Positions 36,701 to 47,787 of a DNA stretch of 64,000 bases are shown one piece after another. The notes under the pieces were generated by a model. It had not been told where the DNA came from, made no database searches, and worked only from the letters and a program-made list of their open reading frames with translations. The stretch is from Episyrphus balteatus. Its lineage: Eukaryota > Arthropoda > Insecta > Diptera > Syrphidae. The translations under genes and the position numbers were made by a program. Positions within the stretch are counted from its first letter, which is position 1. The number at the start of each line of letters is the position of its first letter. The stretch lies in the NCBI RefSeq assembly GCF_945859705.1, contig NC_079134.1, positions 47,422,402 to 47,486,401 of the forward strand, in the 5' to 3' direction.

Positions 36701-37586
36701 GAGGATAACTGATTTTATTCAAAATTTACAGACAGATATTTCTTTTTATCTTGTAGTGTAAAATGTAAACAAATTTTCATAAAAAAAAGTTTTTAAAAAA
36801 ATTGTTTTATTAAAATTTAAAAAAAAAAAATTTTAACTTAACCAGAATCTCTAGTTTCCACTTGGTTTTTAAAATATAGATATTTTGAACTAGAAGAGAA
36901 AGTAAATTCTTAGTCGAAGGATTTGTTTTTATATGTTTTTATGTGATTTTAATTATTATTCTGTATGATTTTATTTATTAAATGCTCTGAATGGATTAGT
37001 TTCTTTTATACTTAACTTTTTTTTGACTATCACTTTATGTCAAGGAGAAATTTTTTGAGAAGATAAAAACAGCCTTATGAATATAGCCTCACTAGCTACT
37101 GCCTTGACCACATGGACAAATAAACATCAAAAATCATAAAAAAAAAGTTTCATATTACCAATGCCTCAAAAAAATTCCACCAAACACTCAAATTTCTTTT
37201 CTGCAAAAAAAATAAATTATCAGTGGAATCGATTGGATTCATTGACAAATATTACTTTACAAATCTTCAAAGTACCACACATCTAATTTATTGAAAGAAT
37301 ATTTTCATACAAATTCTCGTCAGCACTTAACGTTTTACTAATCGCATTCATAAATACATATATCTGAAAGATATAAAAATAAAAGACCACCAAGAGCGCC
37401 AAGTTCCCTGTGCTAATGTCTGGTGGCTCGTGGCTCATGGCTAGGTCCTCTTAACTAAATGTCGGAAACCTATCATCATACCACAATGCCACTAATAAAC
37501 ATGCACCAACCGCATTTATTGTACGCTGCTGCACTCACCGTCCCAGTAAATTTTCGTTCTTCGTATAGATTGTGTATTTATTGGCT
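30709..37586 (-). CDS. Wnt4: Wnt4 (insect Wnt9-class) secreted glycoprotein, 5' end incomplete
   Basis: Secreted lipid-modified Wnt ligand for Frizzled-type receptors. Coding exons on the minus strand: 37586-37539 (48 nt), 31819-31321 (499 nt), 31256-31032 (225 nt), 30951-30709 (243 nt, TAA stop). All introns are GT-AG: 5719, 64 and 80 nt, with the last two in phase 0. The assembled part is 337 aa. Visible Wnt hallmarks are RYDRWNCS, GRMTKCSCG, FQWGGCNDN, KCKCHGVSGSCSMKTCW (its Ser is the family's palmitoleoylation site), LYYLETSPTYC and a Cys-rich end closing in RYFCK. N-glycosylation sequons occur at WNCS and FNAT. EHFISEHTVMAVF and the whole core read as Drosophila Wnt4; vertebrate Wnt9 is the next best match. 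The long low-complexity N-terminal insert I recall from Drosophila Wnt4 is absent. The start codon and signal peptide lie further upstream and were not found. A candidate AATAAA lies at 30370-30375. Confidence 0.95.
32830..33700 (+). repeat. dispersed repeat R4 (copy 2)
   Basis: Longer copy of 28160-28690, with at least five GGTGAAAGGGTG-type units spread over the region. It lies within the large Wnt4 intron. Confidence 0.65.
35303..35312. promoter_or_regulatory. GCGCATGCGC palindrome
   Basis: Exact match to the NRF-1 / erect-wing binding consensus (GCGCANGCGC) in otherwise AT-rich intron DNA of Wnt4. Function is only inferred. Confidence 0.35.
35320..35510. repeat. roughly 95-bp tandem duplication
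   Basis: Two diverged units, each with GCCT(T/A)AGCGAAGTTAGG, a TTTCTAGAAG-like block and a GTACAAGC block. Confidence 0.6.
37539..37586 (-). CDS. Wnt4: 48-nt internal coding exon of Wnt4
   Basis: On the minus strand a strong acceptor (pyrimidine-rich tract ending CTACAG at 37587) and a strong donor (GTGAGT, 37538-37533) bracket 48 nt. They encode ANKYTIYTKNENLLG plus two bases that join the first base of the exon at 31819 to make Arg. The joined sequence NLLGR-EHFISEHT keeps frame and resembles the GLTGRE-type stretch just after the signal peptide of vertebrate Wnt9. Both flanking introns are phase 2, so another exon must supply two bases of the first codon plus the signal peptide. This was inferred from splice signals, frame and similarity, without transcript data. 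Confidence 0.75.
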
Positions 37587-37599
37587 CTGTAGCAAAATG

Positions 37600-38362
37600 A
37601 GGAAAGCGCAATAAGCAAAAACAGTAATCAACGCAAAAAAGTATTAAGTATCTCCTGGCTTGGGTAAGACCGAAGAAAGCTGACGAAGTGATTAGATCAA
37701 ATCTAAGTTGGTCATTTTCGATTCAAATTTATCGACGAAATTTGAAATCCACTTCTCTATAACGGACAATGGACGCAGCTCTGAGAAGTAAAGGAAGAGG
37801 AAATACTATGGGCGCTATAGCAAAGCTTCCCATCGCTCTGTTGGCTGGTTGCTTTGCTTGCTAGCCCCCGGAAGCCGCGTGCATTGTGCAGCAGTGCAAT
37901 GGAACTCCTGCGGCTAGCCATCTTGACTTTTATTAGAGTTTGTGTGATAATTAATTTTGCATTTTATGTGTGAATATAACTTTGTTGATTTTGTTGCAAT
38001 TTGCCGGGGGTAGTTTAGTTCTCTCTATTCTTTGGGTGAACGACAACGAAGCGAAGCGGGGTGAAGTTGCATTCAATAGTTTCATTCTACTTCGCCTTCG
38101 TTATATTGTATAGACGGATTGAACCGTATTGTTCCGTCCGACAGTCTATCGTTCGTCGTCGCTGCTATCGTTATTCGTATATTGTAGGGGAGGTGGGGGC
38201 AAAGCGAAAACAATACCAAGTGGCCGAGAAAGGGTTGTGCATTTATGCGATGTCGGTGTGGACAAATGGAGAGGTAGGTATTGGCCAAGTGGTAGGTAAA
38301 GAACTGGCTGTACAGAAGAGAAAAAAAAAAAACAGAGAGAAATCAATAGCCTATGCTAGAGG
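37600..38362. promoter_or_regulatory. GC-richer island upstream of Wnt4, with a strong plus-strand splice donor
   Basis: This block has far more GC and CpG than its surroundings and no repeat. It begins just upstream of the first located Wnt4 exon (minus strand). Its right edge carries a near-ideal plus-strand donor (AGAGG then GTAAGTAA; intron would start at 38363), and a TCATTC initiator-like motif lies at 38082-38087. It could be the Wnt4 promoter or 5' region, or a divergent promoter whose plus-strand first exon ends at 38362. The short frames inside, on either strand, are not convincing proteins. Confidence 0.4.
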
Positions 38363-39371
38363 GTAAGTAAACATTGGTAAATACAGCGAATTGAATTGAA
38401 ATCAATTTTTGCATTGCGGATTAACCATATAAGCTTGTTGTTAGTCAGTGTGTAATTCCATGTTAAATGTATGTTTTGTACCATTTCTGACGCTAATTTG
38501 AGGTGAAAACGATTTTGCAATGAAATTTGATTCCTATGCATATTATGCACATGCACTTATCTCTCTTTCTAACTGTGTGTAGTAAATAGACAACATTTAT
38601 ATATCCTCATAAGATGAGCTCAAAGTCAGGTTGTTACCGGACAAAAGAAGACCTACATATTATTTTGTTTCCTTTGTTTAAAGACTATCACATTTTCTTT
38701 GGTCTTTTTTTTTTTTTGTTTTAATACGATAGTTATTTCAATTACCGCGACTGTTAGGAACATGTACCTATTTGGCTTTGGTAGAATAGCCTATGTAAGT
38801 CTGGGTTCAACAAAGGAGTTAAGTTAGCCGGTATATCCCTTCTGAAAGAAAATATAATCCAAACCAAAATGATTATGTTGTTATTTTGTCATTATAGAAA
38901 GAACATTTTGAATGATCTGGGTATAGGTGTATAATGTTTGAAGGTCAAGGTTTTTGAATTTTTAAACTTACTATGCAAGATATTAAATTGAAAGGGGTTT
39001 TTACGGTGGAAATCGATAAATTTTGCGTTGGCGGGTGACGGATTAGTACTTCATATGAATTGTGTAAATTTGAAGTTTTGGTATTAAAGTAGTAAATCAT
39101 AGTTTTTCATCAAAATAGGAATATGATTTGTTCAACAAGGAAATAACTTTGAAGCATAAATGAATTCTTATTATCATTCTTCGAGACTGTATTTGAGGTT
39201 TATCCAAGTAACATTATCTATTCTTAGTACAATCAACGACGAACCTTTTTTCAGTTCATGGTCATCCTGGTTTAAGAGTTTAACCCTGTCAATTTTTATT
39301 CAAAAGAAGCTTCATTGGCAACCCACAAGTTCATCAATTTCTGAATGAATATTGAATCAAGAACGCATGAG
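38363..39371. other. intergenic, nothing recognised
   Basis: Sequence between the GC-rich island and the hAT element; no repeats or coding signal found. Confidence 0.4.
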
Positions 39372-40289
39372 CAGTGGCGTATTGAAAAGGGGGCTCAGGG
39401 GGCTCAAGCCCCCCCCAAGCGTTCAAGATCATGTTATTTTTTACCTAATTTCATAGTAATGAATATGCTTGACTGAAACTTGTTCGTAAATCTTATAGAT
39501 TTAGAGGCAGCTCAGATGCTCGAGCCCCCTCCAAACTCTGAAACTGCTATTTGTGTTTGTTTGAGTAAGAGCCTTAGCTGAAGTTGGGGGTTGGGGTAGT
39601 TTTTTTTTTCGAATTTAAGTCCAATTCGGAATACATCAGGTCTCTTCTTTAGTATAATACGTACTGTAATTTTTGGACAAAATATTATCAAAACTTATGT
39701 GTGTCTTCTTATTTTTTTTCTTTTGAATTCTTCTTTTTTTCCATTAAAATTGTCGATAAAATTGCATCCAGTAGTAATAATTTAACTTCAGAAACAAAAT
39801 TAAAATGGATGATCCTTCAGTTTTGACAGTTCGAAGCAATTTTTCGAAATCGATCGAAATGAAGAATATGATATTTTATTTCACGTGAAATTGAAAAGTG
39901 ATTTCAAATGACTTGCGGTCGAATTGCGGAACATATCGAAAATGGTGATGAGTATAGCTCAAAAACTACACCGTGAAAGGAATAAATCTGTAAACACAGC
40001 ACATGACAAAGTTCAAACAAAATAAAGTGTTTTTTTAAATTTGACTCAACTTCTTGCTGTTTGTGTAAAATGTTTGGGACACAAGAACTTTAAAAATAGG
40101 AGACAGTAGTACGAAGCTGTCTACGTCAAGAGCAGTTAAATGCTACTATACTACTTTCAGTACCGCAGCACTGCGCTTCACTCTCGATCAAAGATGAATA
40201 AATTAGAGAGACACATTTTTCGTACCCCTCTAAAAAATTTTTGAAAAATTTTCCAGCCCCCTCCAAATTTTTTTCTGGATACGCCACTG
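39372..40289. mobile_element. hAT-type element, 918 bp, 8-bp target duplication
   Basis: Flanked by exact 8-bp duplications CGCATGAG (39364-39371 and 40290-40297). Ends CAGTGGCGTATTGAAAAGGG and TCTGGATACGCCACTG are inverted over the first ten bases. This combination is diagnostic of hAT. No intact transposase; a minus-strand stretch near 40140-40210 (SLIYSSLIESEAQ) vaguely recalls the hAT C-terminus but is not secure. Internally deleted. Confidence 0.85.
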
Positions 40290-40454
40290 CGCATGAGTAG
40301 GACCAACAACAATCACTAAGAAAATCCTGCCCACAATTACTACAATGAAGACGTATTTGACAGTTACTAGGTAATGAGGCTGATGCTTTCATCCAAAGAA
40401 CAGAAGCTTGGAAATGACCAAGCACCAAAGGATTATTCCAGTACGATTATTCCA

Positions 40455-41695
40455 GTATTCTAAACGCGACAATGTAAAGAGTTGAATTTTTATTTTATCA
40501 ATAGATAAATTTATTGCAAGACTGACAATTGTATTGAAAAAATTTTAAAAAATTTCAAAACCAAGCTATTAATGGTTTTCTAAAACTAAAACATGAGGTA
40601 GACCTTTGACAGAGTAGTGATTATAGGTAGGGAAATTTTTTTTGACGATTTGAAAAACGTCATTCAAAAGATAATAAAAAAAAAGTTAATGGTCTGATAC
40701 AGATTTTTTTTAAATCTCTGCTTTTCGAAATATGAATTTTTGAAGAACACCTACTTATTTTGGGGTATTTTTTAATTTTTTGTAGCATTCCAAAAATCTC
40801 AAGCTTATAGAACATGTAGTCTATGACTGTGCGCATACATGTGTAAAAAATAGGTACTTCAAAATGGTTTTTGACCGAATAACGGGAAAAACAAGTTTTT
40901 TTGTCCCAAGTTTTTTTTACCTTTTTTAACGGTTTTTTATTTTTATCTTTTTTTCTTCAACAGATAAATAAATGAAATTTATATTGTACATAGATAATAG
41001 ACAGGACTATATTTGTGCAAAATTTCAATCAATGTTGTAGTCTCAATTTTTAGATAACGGTAAAATTAAGTTTTATTATTCAACAGGTTCTATATTTTGA
41101 TCTAACTTTATTGAGCATCCTGATGATGTTACCTTTCATTTGGTATATCACACGTAACTGTGATCATGAACAGCCACCAATGTACCGTAATCTCAGTTTG
41201 GAATTTCGACATGGTTGGCTTTAAAAAATTCTAACTTTTTTTGTAGGCATCGCAAAATAAAGATTGAAACGTCATATGAAAGGTGAAATTATAAGCTTTT
41301 AGATGATATAAAATTTTTTATAGGTTGTCTAAAAAAAATTTATTCAATAGCGTGAGAACATAAAATTATATGTTTTTTTTTTGCTTTTTTTGATGAAAAT
41401 TGATCAAGTTCAAAAAAATCTATAGCTCTTTTTGTAGATGCCTAAAAGTCATGATCGATATATGTATATACTTTGAGCTGAAGCAATAAGCTTTCAGGTG
41501 GTATAAAATTTATTATAGGTTGTTATATCATGGTATAATTTTTTTTGTAAGCTTTTAAATAAAAAAATTAATATAATGAGAAAAGAAAAAAGGTAATTTG
41601 TTTACCTTTTTCTTGTAAATTATGATTGTGATTATCTGTTTTCTTATCACGTAAAATCATCGTCCGTAAACCGGCTTTACAGAAAACCTCTTTTT
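40455..41695 (+). repeat. dispersed repeat R2 (copy C, longest)
   Basis: Most complete copy of the family, from CGCGACAATGTAAAGAGTTG to the CGTCCGTAAACCGGCTTTAC end. It includes ACGGGAAAAACAAG and the GAACAGCCACCA block. Non-coding. Confidence 0.65.
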
Positions 41696-41699
41696 TTCA

Positions 41700-43380
41700 A
41701 CGAAATACTTCTGTTTCAACTTAAAAATGCACGTTCGCCAATCAAAAGTAAACCTCTTCCTACTGAATATTAAATTTAACAAAATTCTGATATAGGTAAT
41801 ACTTCGCTCTCACGATCTGGAGTTCAAGTGCGATCAATCGATCTTCGCACTTGTAACATGGCAGTGCAAAGAAAAATTATTTCAAAAATAGATTCTTTAG
41901 GGCATCATATTTGGTTGACCATCAAAATTCAAAACAGTTTCTGTCTTTGGTTTTCTTTACAAACGCTGATTTATCTATAATGAAATACTATAATCAATCT
42001 TGTGATAAATTGTGTATCTGAAAAATGAGCTCCATGAGCTACAAAACGAAAGCAAAGGCGTAAAGATTTATCATCTGTGCCGCTAAACGCCGATTTGTGT
42101 ACTAGTGTGTACAAATTCGATGCTGATTGATATGCATCGCTCAACGCCTGTGTTGGTCTCTTCTTCAAATTTACAGTACCGCCTGCATCACACCGCCTTT
42201 CTGCGCCTCTGCAGCTCATGTAACTCAGCATCCTCTAATATCTCAAGAACCCTGAATACAAATATGAACAGTCAGAAGTTTGTTGGTTTGTTTTTGTTTA
42301 GATTTTTGTATTTTTGTAGATCCAACATAAAAAGAAAAACCACAAAATCTCCCACATGATGTGCATGAGTAAAAGAAGAAAAAAGAACAAAAAAAAAATT
42401 ATATCCGATACGGGAATATTGAAATTGAAAATGAAAATGTCGTGAAAAGATTCTGATTGATTCTTTGTTGAAGATGAATATTTTTTTTTTTCTTTTATTT
42501 TTGTAAAGTGTGGAAGCTTTTTGGAAGTAAGTGATAATTAGACAAGTATATTTGAGAAGAAAATTACTCATTGAAGGACAACAACGAAGACATAGAATTG
42601 ATGATTTTTCTATTTTGTAAACAATTTTATAGTTATTTTTTGAAAAAAACCAAACACCTGATGGATCTCTCTTCATCAATCTTACTTTTTGTTTGTTTTC
42701 ACACAGTTTTTTGTTATGAATGAAAAACCGGTGTTAAAATTAAAAAAAAAAAAAAAACTTTCCTTAGATACACAAAAGATAAAATCTAAAAATAACACTT
42801 GGAGCAACAAATAATCGATTGTTTATGTTTCATTATATTCTTTTAATTTATCGATGAACATAATTAAATAGGAGTAAATATGTGTAGTTAAGTCCCTTGT
42901 TCATTTCAAACTCAAGGCTTAAAGTTAAATGGTTTAAGCTAACTTAAATAAATATGTATATTAGGGCGTTCGTTATTTTTGAATCAAGTTCCTAAGTAGA
43001 AAAACTGTTTCTAAATAATAAAAAAAAACTCTAATTTTTTCAGATTTTTATTTTGACACTAGATGGCGCCCCAAGAGGGTTTAAGTTTTTTATCATTTGA
43101 AATAGGTATGTGTTGACTTATGGAGCCATTTTTTTAGATATAGACTTCAATCAAAATTTTTTAATGAGGTTCTTGTCTACATTAAACAACGTTTTCAAAA
43201 AGGTATAAACCATTTTTCTAGGACCAGTGGTTTAGTTAGGGCATGCAAGAAAAGAAGATTTTAAAGTTCGATCTTTCTAGTTTTGAGATCATATGATATC
43301 CAGACCATCACCACCACAAGAAAATATTGTGAAGAAGTTCAAAGTCGGACACGACTACAACCGAAAAAGAATGACATATA
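41700..43380. other. intergenic
   Basis: No gene. 41990-42250 is GC-richer without a credible frame. CACTAGATGGCGCC at 43057-43070 resembles a CTCF site. Confidence 0.4.
43057..43070 (+). promoter_or_regulatory. CTCF-like motif
   Basis: CACTAGATGGCGCC fits the CTCF core (…CACYAGRKGGCGC). It lies upstream of Wnt4. The motif also occurs inside some transposons, so binding is unproven. Confidence 0.3.
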
Positions 43381-44045
43381 CATTAGGGGTCCCAAAAAAG
43401 AAAAAAACAACTTCAGGCCAGGGGCCCCAAAAACCTTTACTTCGGGGCGTCAAAAAAAAAATTAAATTAAAAAAAAATTGTTTTTTAAATTAAATTACAT
43501 TTGTTGATGGATTACTAAATATTACTTTAGGGGCCCCAAAATCTATTAAATATTAATTTGGGGGCCCCAGAATCTATTACTAAGAAGCCCAAAAATATTT
43601 ATCAAATTTTCTGATGTCCATGACAAATATTATTTGAGCATCCTCAAAAGCTATTACTTCAGTGGTTCAAAACAATCAAATGGAAAATTAAATATCAATT
43701 CAGGGGCCCCAACATAAATACATCAGGGCCCAAAATAAAAAAAACATTACGTTATTGGTAGCATTCCGAATATAACTTCAGAACAGAAGCCCCAATACCT
43801 ATTGATTCTTGGCTCCAAAAAAATTATATTAGATTTTAGGGGCCTCTAAGCACTTAATTTTGAGGCCCCAAAAATAATTTTTCAGGGGTCCCAAAATAAA
43901 AAAAAATATGTCTGATGATGGAAAATCAAATACCTATGTATTTATTACTTCAGAACAGAGGCCCCAAGAACTATCAATTCTAAGCTAAAAATATTTTTAT
44001 TTTAGGAGTCTCTAAATATTTTAATTTTGGGGGCCCCTAGTACAA
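43380..44045. repeat. irregular GGGGCCCC-containing repeat
   Basis: About a dozen GGGGCCCCAAAA-type cores separated by 30-60 bp of AT-rich sequence with CTATTA-like blocks. A weaker relative lies at 57170-57510. No coding frame; origin unknown. Confidence 0.6.
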
Positions 44046-44250
44046 GTATTTACTACTTTTATGATAGAAATTTTAATTAAGTATAGCAAAGTGCATTAGG
44101 AACATATTATGACAATAAAATAAACCTAAAAATAAATAAGCCATACAAAAAAAATGTATGGCGTATACGTACTTTTCTTTTTGTATCTAAGCGGCCCCAA
44201 AATGTAGTCTTGCCCCGGGGTTCCGGCGCGGCGACTCAACGTACGCCACT

Positions 44251-44595
44251 GGCAAGAATATGCCAAAAAGCAATCGGAAATGCCGCCTCTATAGTTCTGA
44301 GTTTCACTAAGCCACCACAACAAAATCCCTGGTTTGATGATAAATGCCGGCAAACATATGCACAATGCAGGTTAACTTCGAGGTAGTTAGACTTCGTCTT
44401 ACTAGGATCCGCTATAAGCACAGACAACAGGACTACATACTTCTTAAATTAAATGAAGAATAATCTTGCCATCCGCTGCTACTTTTGTTTGGAAGGCAAT
44501 TGACCAGAAAAGCCTACTTTTTTGAGCAACTAAGGTGTTTCTATACAAGCTTCTTATCACTACAGTCCTGTTATATGGTGCAGGTTCGAAATTTC
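44251..44595 (+). pseudogene. fragment of a non-LTR retrotransposon ORF2 (endonuclease-RT linker and RT end)
   Basis: Plus-strand reading gives FTKPPQQNPWFDDKCRQTYA (near 44300-44360), the 'NPWFDDxC' signature between endonuclease and reverse transcriptase of LINEs. Then 44529-44588 gives TKVFLYKLLITTVLLYGAGS, the post-RT 'YKTLxxxVLxYG' motif. Stops and frame changes lie between them and the RT core itself is missing, so this is an internally deleted dead copy. Confidence 0.65.
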
Positions 44596-44599
44596 TCTA

Positions 44600-46009
44600 G
44601 GTCAAATAAATAGGAGTTGATACGAATTTGAGCCATGAATCAACTACAAACCTAGGATAGTGATAACCATAACGCAAACGATAGAAGCAAATGGAAATTG
44701 AACAACGATTTTTTGATCTCCACGGCGAGCATTCGAACTTTAAATAGGCCACGTGCATCCGAAAAACTAGCGAAGTTTCTGTAAGGTAACACAAAAAATT
44801 GTAATATTTTAATGCACCATGAGTAAGATATAATGGTTCGAAAAAAATTTAATAAACGGTTTTTAAATAGACCTTCTACAAAAAATCTCAACAAATAACA
44901 ATTAGAACTTATATCCCGGGTCACAAACTCTTCAATTTAAAGTTATTTTATGTGTTTTTGTCCAATTCCTGCAAAAAATCCATATTGATTTTCTTATTTA
45001 CAGATCCGCAAGTTCTTTAGGTTTCAAACATCAACAATACAGTAACGTCAAAAAAAAAATGAGTTACATTATTAATAAAAATAAACTGTGGTCTGTTTTC
45101 ATTCCATAAGATTCCCATCGGGTTTCAACGTTTTAATTTTTTCTTAAATGATTTCTTAACCTAAACTGATCAAAGATTGTTTTAAATTCACAAAGACATC
45201 ATTAAGGCAAATATATTCTATATAAAAGAGGGTCCTAAGATTTCAGTTAAAACTGGCATTTCCTTTAAAATTTACCACTTGCTATTATTTAACTTTTGAA
45301 AAAAAAAATTGAATTTCAAACGATCTTGTTCTAACTTCAAGTATCTATATTTTCAACTACACTTTTTGCCAAGTAAATAATTTTCTACCAGCACTGTAGT
45401 TGTATAATTGCATCAAGTCAAATAGCTCTTTGCGCGGAGTCCTTTCGTGTTTATGTTTATTTTCAGCATCATAATATTTGCTCTGATTTGGTTTTCCCTA
45501 AATAGAATTATTTATTGTTATGTAGGCATTTTAGTTCTTTAGAAGAAGACGAAAAAAAGGGTACAAAGTGAAAGACTGAAAAAGTGTGAAATAAAATGAG
45601 AACGCCCTTTGTAAGTTTGATGTTGCCGCTAATGGTTGAAAGAAGTGTGCCGCCACATCGACCGACCGGCCACTGGTATTTGGCTAAGAAGTGTAACGAT
45701 GGCATTTTATTGGATTAAAAGAAAATTATTCTTTGTTAGATATTATTATCATTAAAATTTAAAATAAAAATTATGTCAATTTAGATGTTATATATAGGTA
45801 ATGTTGTAATGACTAATGAGTATTTCGTAAGAATATAATTGAACATTTTAAGACTTATAAACTGAGTTACTTCGAAACGTTGACCAAAGAAAAGAAAAGA
45901 AGTCAGTTGGTAAAATTAATTTTTGACATGATAACGTTTTATAAATCGATGAACCATGGCAGCATCCACAAAAAAGTGACGCCATTTTCTCCCGTTCCAC
46001 TTGAAATTT
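44600..46009. other. intergenic, nothing recognised
   Basis: May include LINE 3' remnants to about 44780; no supported gene or RNA. Confidence 0.4.
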
Positions 46010-46680
46010 TTAGCAGTGCGGCAAAAATTTCAATTCACAAATAAACTATAAGAGATTCAAAAATCTTTTATAGCTTATTTGAAATATAATAACCTAAAAT
46101 TGAATACAAATGAAGGATTTTTAAAAATTCCGTCATTTGATAGGGTTAATTGCAAAAAAGTGGCTATTTTCTAAACGCAACGTTACAGAAAGTTGATTTT
46201 TTTTTAATAGATTGATAAATTTATTTTAAGCTGACAAAAGTATTGAAAAAATTCTAAAAAAATTTAAAACAGAGTTATAAATGGTTTTTTAAACTAAAAC
46301 ACGAGGTTAACCTTTGACAAAGTAGTGATTACAGGTAGGCGATATTTTTTTTTGACAATTTGAAAAACGTCATTCGAAAGAGAATAAAAGAAAAGGTAAG
46401 TTTCTGCGTTTTGAAATGTGAATTTTTTAAAAACACCTACTTTTTATTTTTCGTGTGTTTTTATTTTTTTAATTTTTCCTAGCCTTCAAAAAATCTCAAA
46501 CTTATAGAACATGGAGTCTATGACCTGTGTTTTGGTGTTTTAAAATGATTTTTGACCGAATAACGGGAAAAAACCGTTTTTTATTTGTATCTTTTTTTCT
46601 TTAACAGATAAATGAATTGAATTTATACTGTAGATAGATTTTATAGGTAGGACTATATTTGTGAAAAAACCTCAATCAAT
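46010..46680 (+). repeat. dispersed repeat R2 (copy D, 5' part)
   Basis: Matches the first half of the copy at 40455-41695 (CTAAACGCAACG, GTCTATGACCTGTG, GACCGAATAACGGGAAAAA) and stops there. Confidence 0.6.
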
Positions 46681-46784
46681 TACTCGTATAGTAATAAAAT
46701 AAAATAAAAAGGTAACCGTTATTAAATGAAATCTAATTATTACAAAATTCCATTAAAAAGTTGAACAGTTTTCCAGTATGATTT

Positions 46785-47753
46785 GAACTATCGAATTGTT
46801 CATTCATTTATTCATTCGAATAAAAACTATCGAATAAAACTATCGAATAAAAACTATCGTTTAAGCCCTGATTTTTCAATCTTCAGTTAGACTATCAGAA
46901 GAACAAAAAATGCCAAATGTCAATATAAATAAAATGCACGACTGGGGTCGCACGTACTTGCTCTTATGCTTAAAGTTACTCTAATGTTAAAGCTTTTTAT
47001 TCAAGAAAATTTAAAATTTGATATTTTCAAGAAATTAAAAAAAAATCTGTTTTTATAATTAATTAAATACCGTTTTAAATGATCTTTCACAAAAAAACAA
47101 GTATGCAAGTTTACTTCTTGTATAAAAAGGAATTTTTAGAAAAAAATTTTCGAAAATCGTTAGAGCCATTTTTAAAAAAAATAATTTTTTATATATAGAA
47201 ATTTTCTAACATTTTTCAAAAAAAAAGTTGGTATGCCATTTTGAAGAAATAATTTATTTACGTATAAAAACGAAATTTCAAAATTTTTCATAAACCCGTT
47301 TTCAAAAAATTGATTTTTCAAAAAAAAAATTTGGAATATTTTTAAAAAATCCAAAAATGAGTTTTTTGAAAACTTTCTAAAATTTTAATATCACCTTCAC
47401 CTAAACGCTTTTGTATAAAAATTTTCGTTGAAATCAGTATGGTCTTGAACGAGATATTCATAAATCAAAAAAACCGTTCTATGACAGGTACCGTTAATAA
47501 CGGTAACAAAAATATTTTTTTTATTTCGAAAGTTGGCTCTTATGTGTAATACTGCACTCAAAAATTTTAATCAAAATCGTTAGAGCCGTTTTTGAAAAAA
47601 ATTAACTTTTCTATTTCCGTTATATGACAGGTACCGTTAGTTTTGGTCCTAAAAAAAAATTTCAATTTGTCCTCTAGGGAATCACCCAAAACTGTTAACT
47701 ACCAAGTTTGAACAAAATCACTCCAATAGTTTAGGCTGTAGCTCGAGGTACAT

Positions 47754-47787
<34 letters not shown>

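Larger units (their letters stand above)
31820..37538 (-). other. 5.7-kb Wnt4 intron
   Basis: Bounded by GTGAGT (37538-37533) and TTCTTTTAG (ending 31820). It contains repeat R4 (32830-33700), an R1 end fragment (34190), a tandem duplication (35320-35510) and a GCGCATGCGC palindrome (35303-35312). No other gene is visible inside. Confidence 0.65.

Noticed and set aside
37740..37832. minus-strand frame MGSFAIAPIVFPLPLLLRAA as Wnt4 signal exon
   Set aside because: Hydrophobic and well placed, but the only phase-2 donor (GC/GTCCAT) is very poor. Kept only as a weak possibility.
37899..37975. plus-strand frame MELLRLAILTFIRVCVIINF as a wg-like first exon
   Set aside because: Leader-like but does not resemble the Wnt1 start and no following Wnt1 exon is seen.
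42272..42676. 134-codon ATG frame on the minus strand
   Set aside because: Composition (Phe/Ile/Lys/Asn/Tyr) follows AT-rich bias; no family, signal or splice context.
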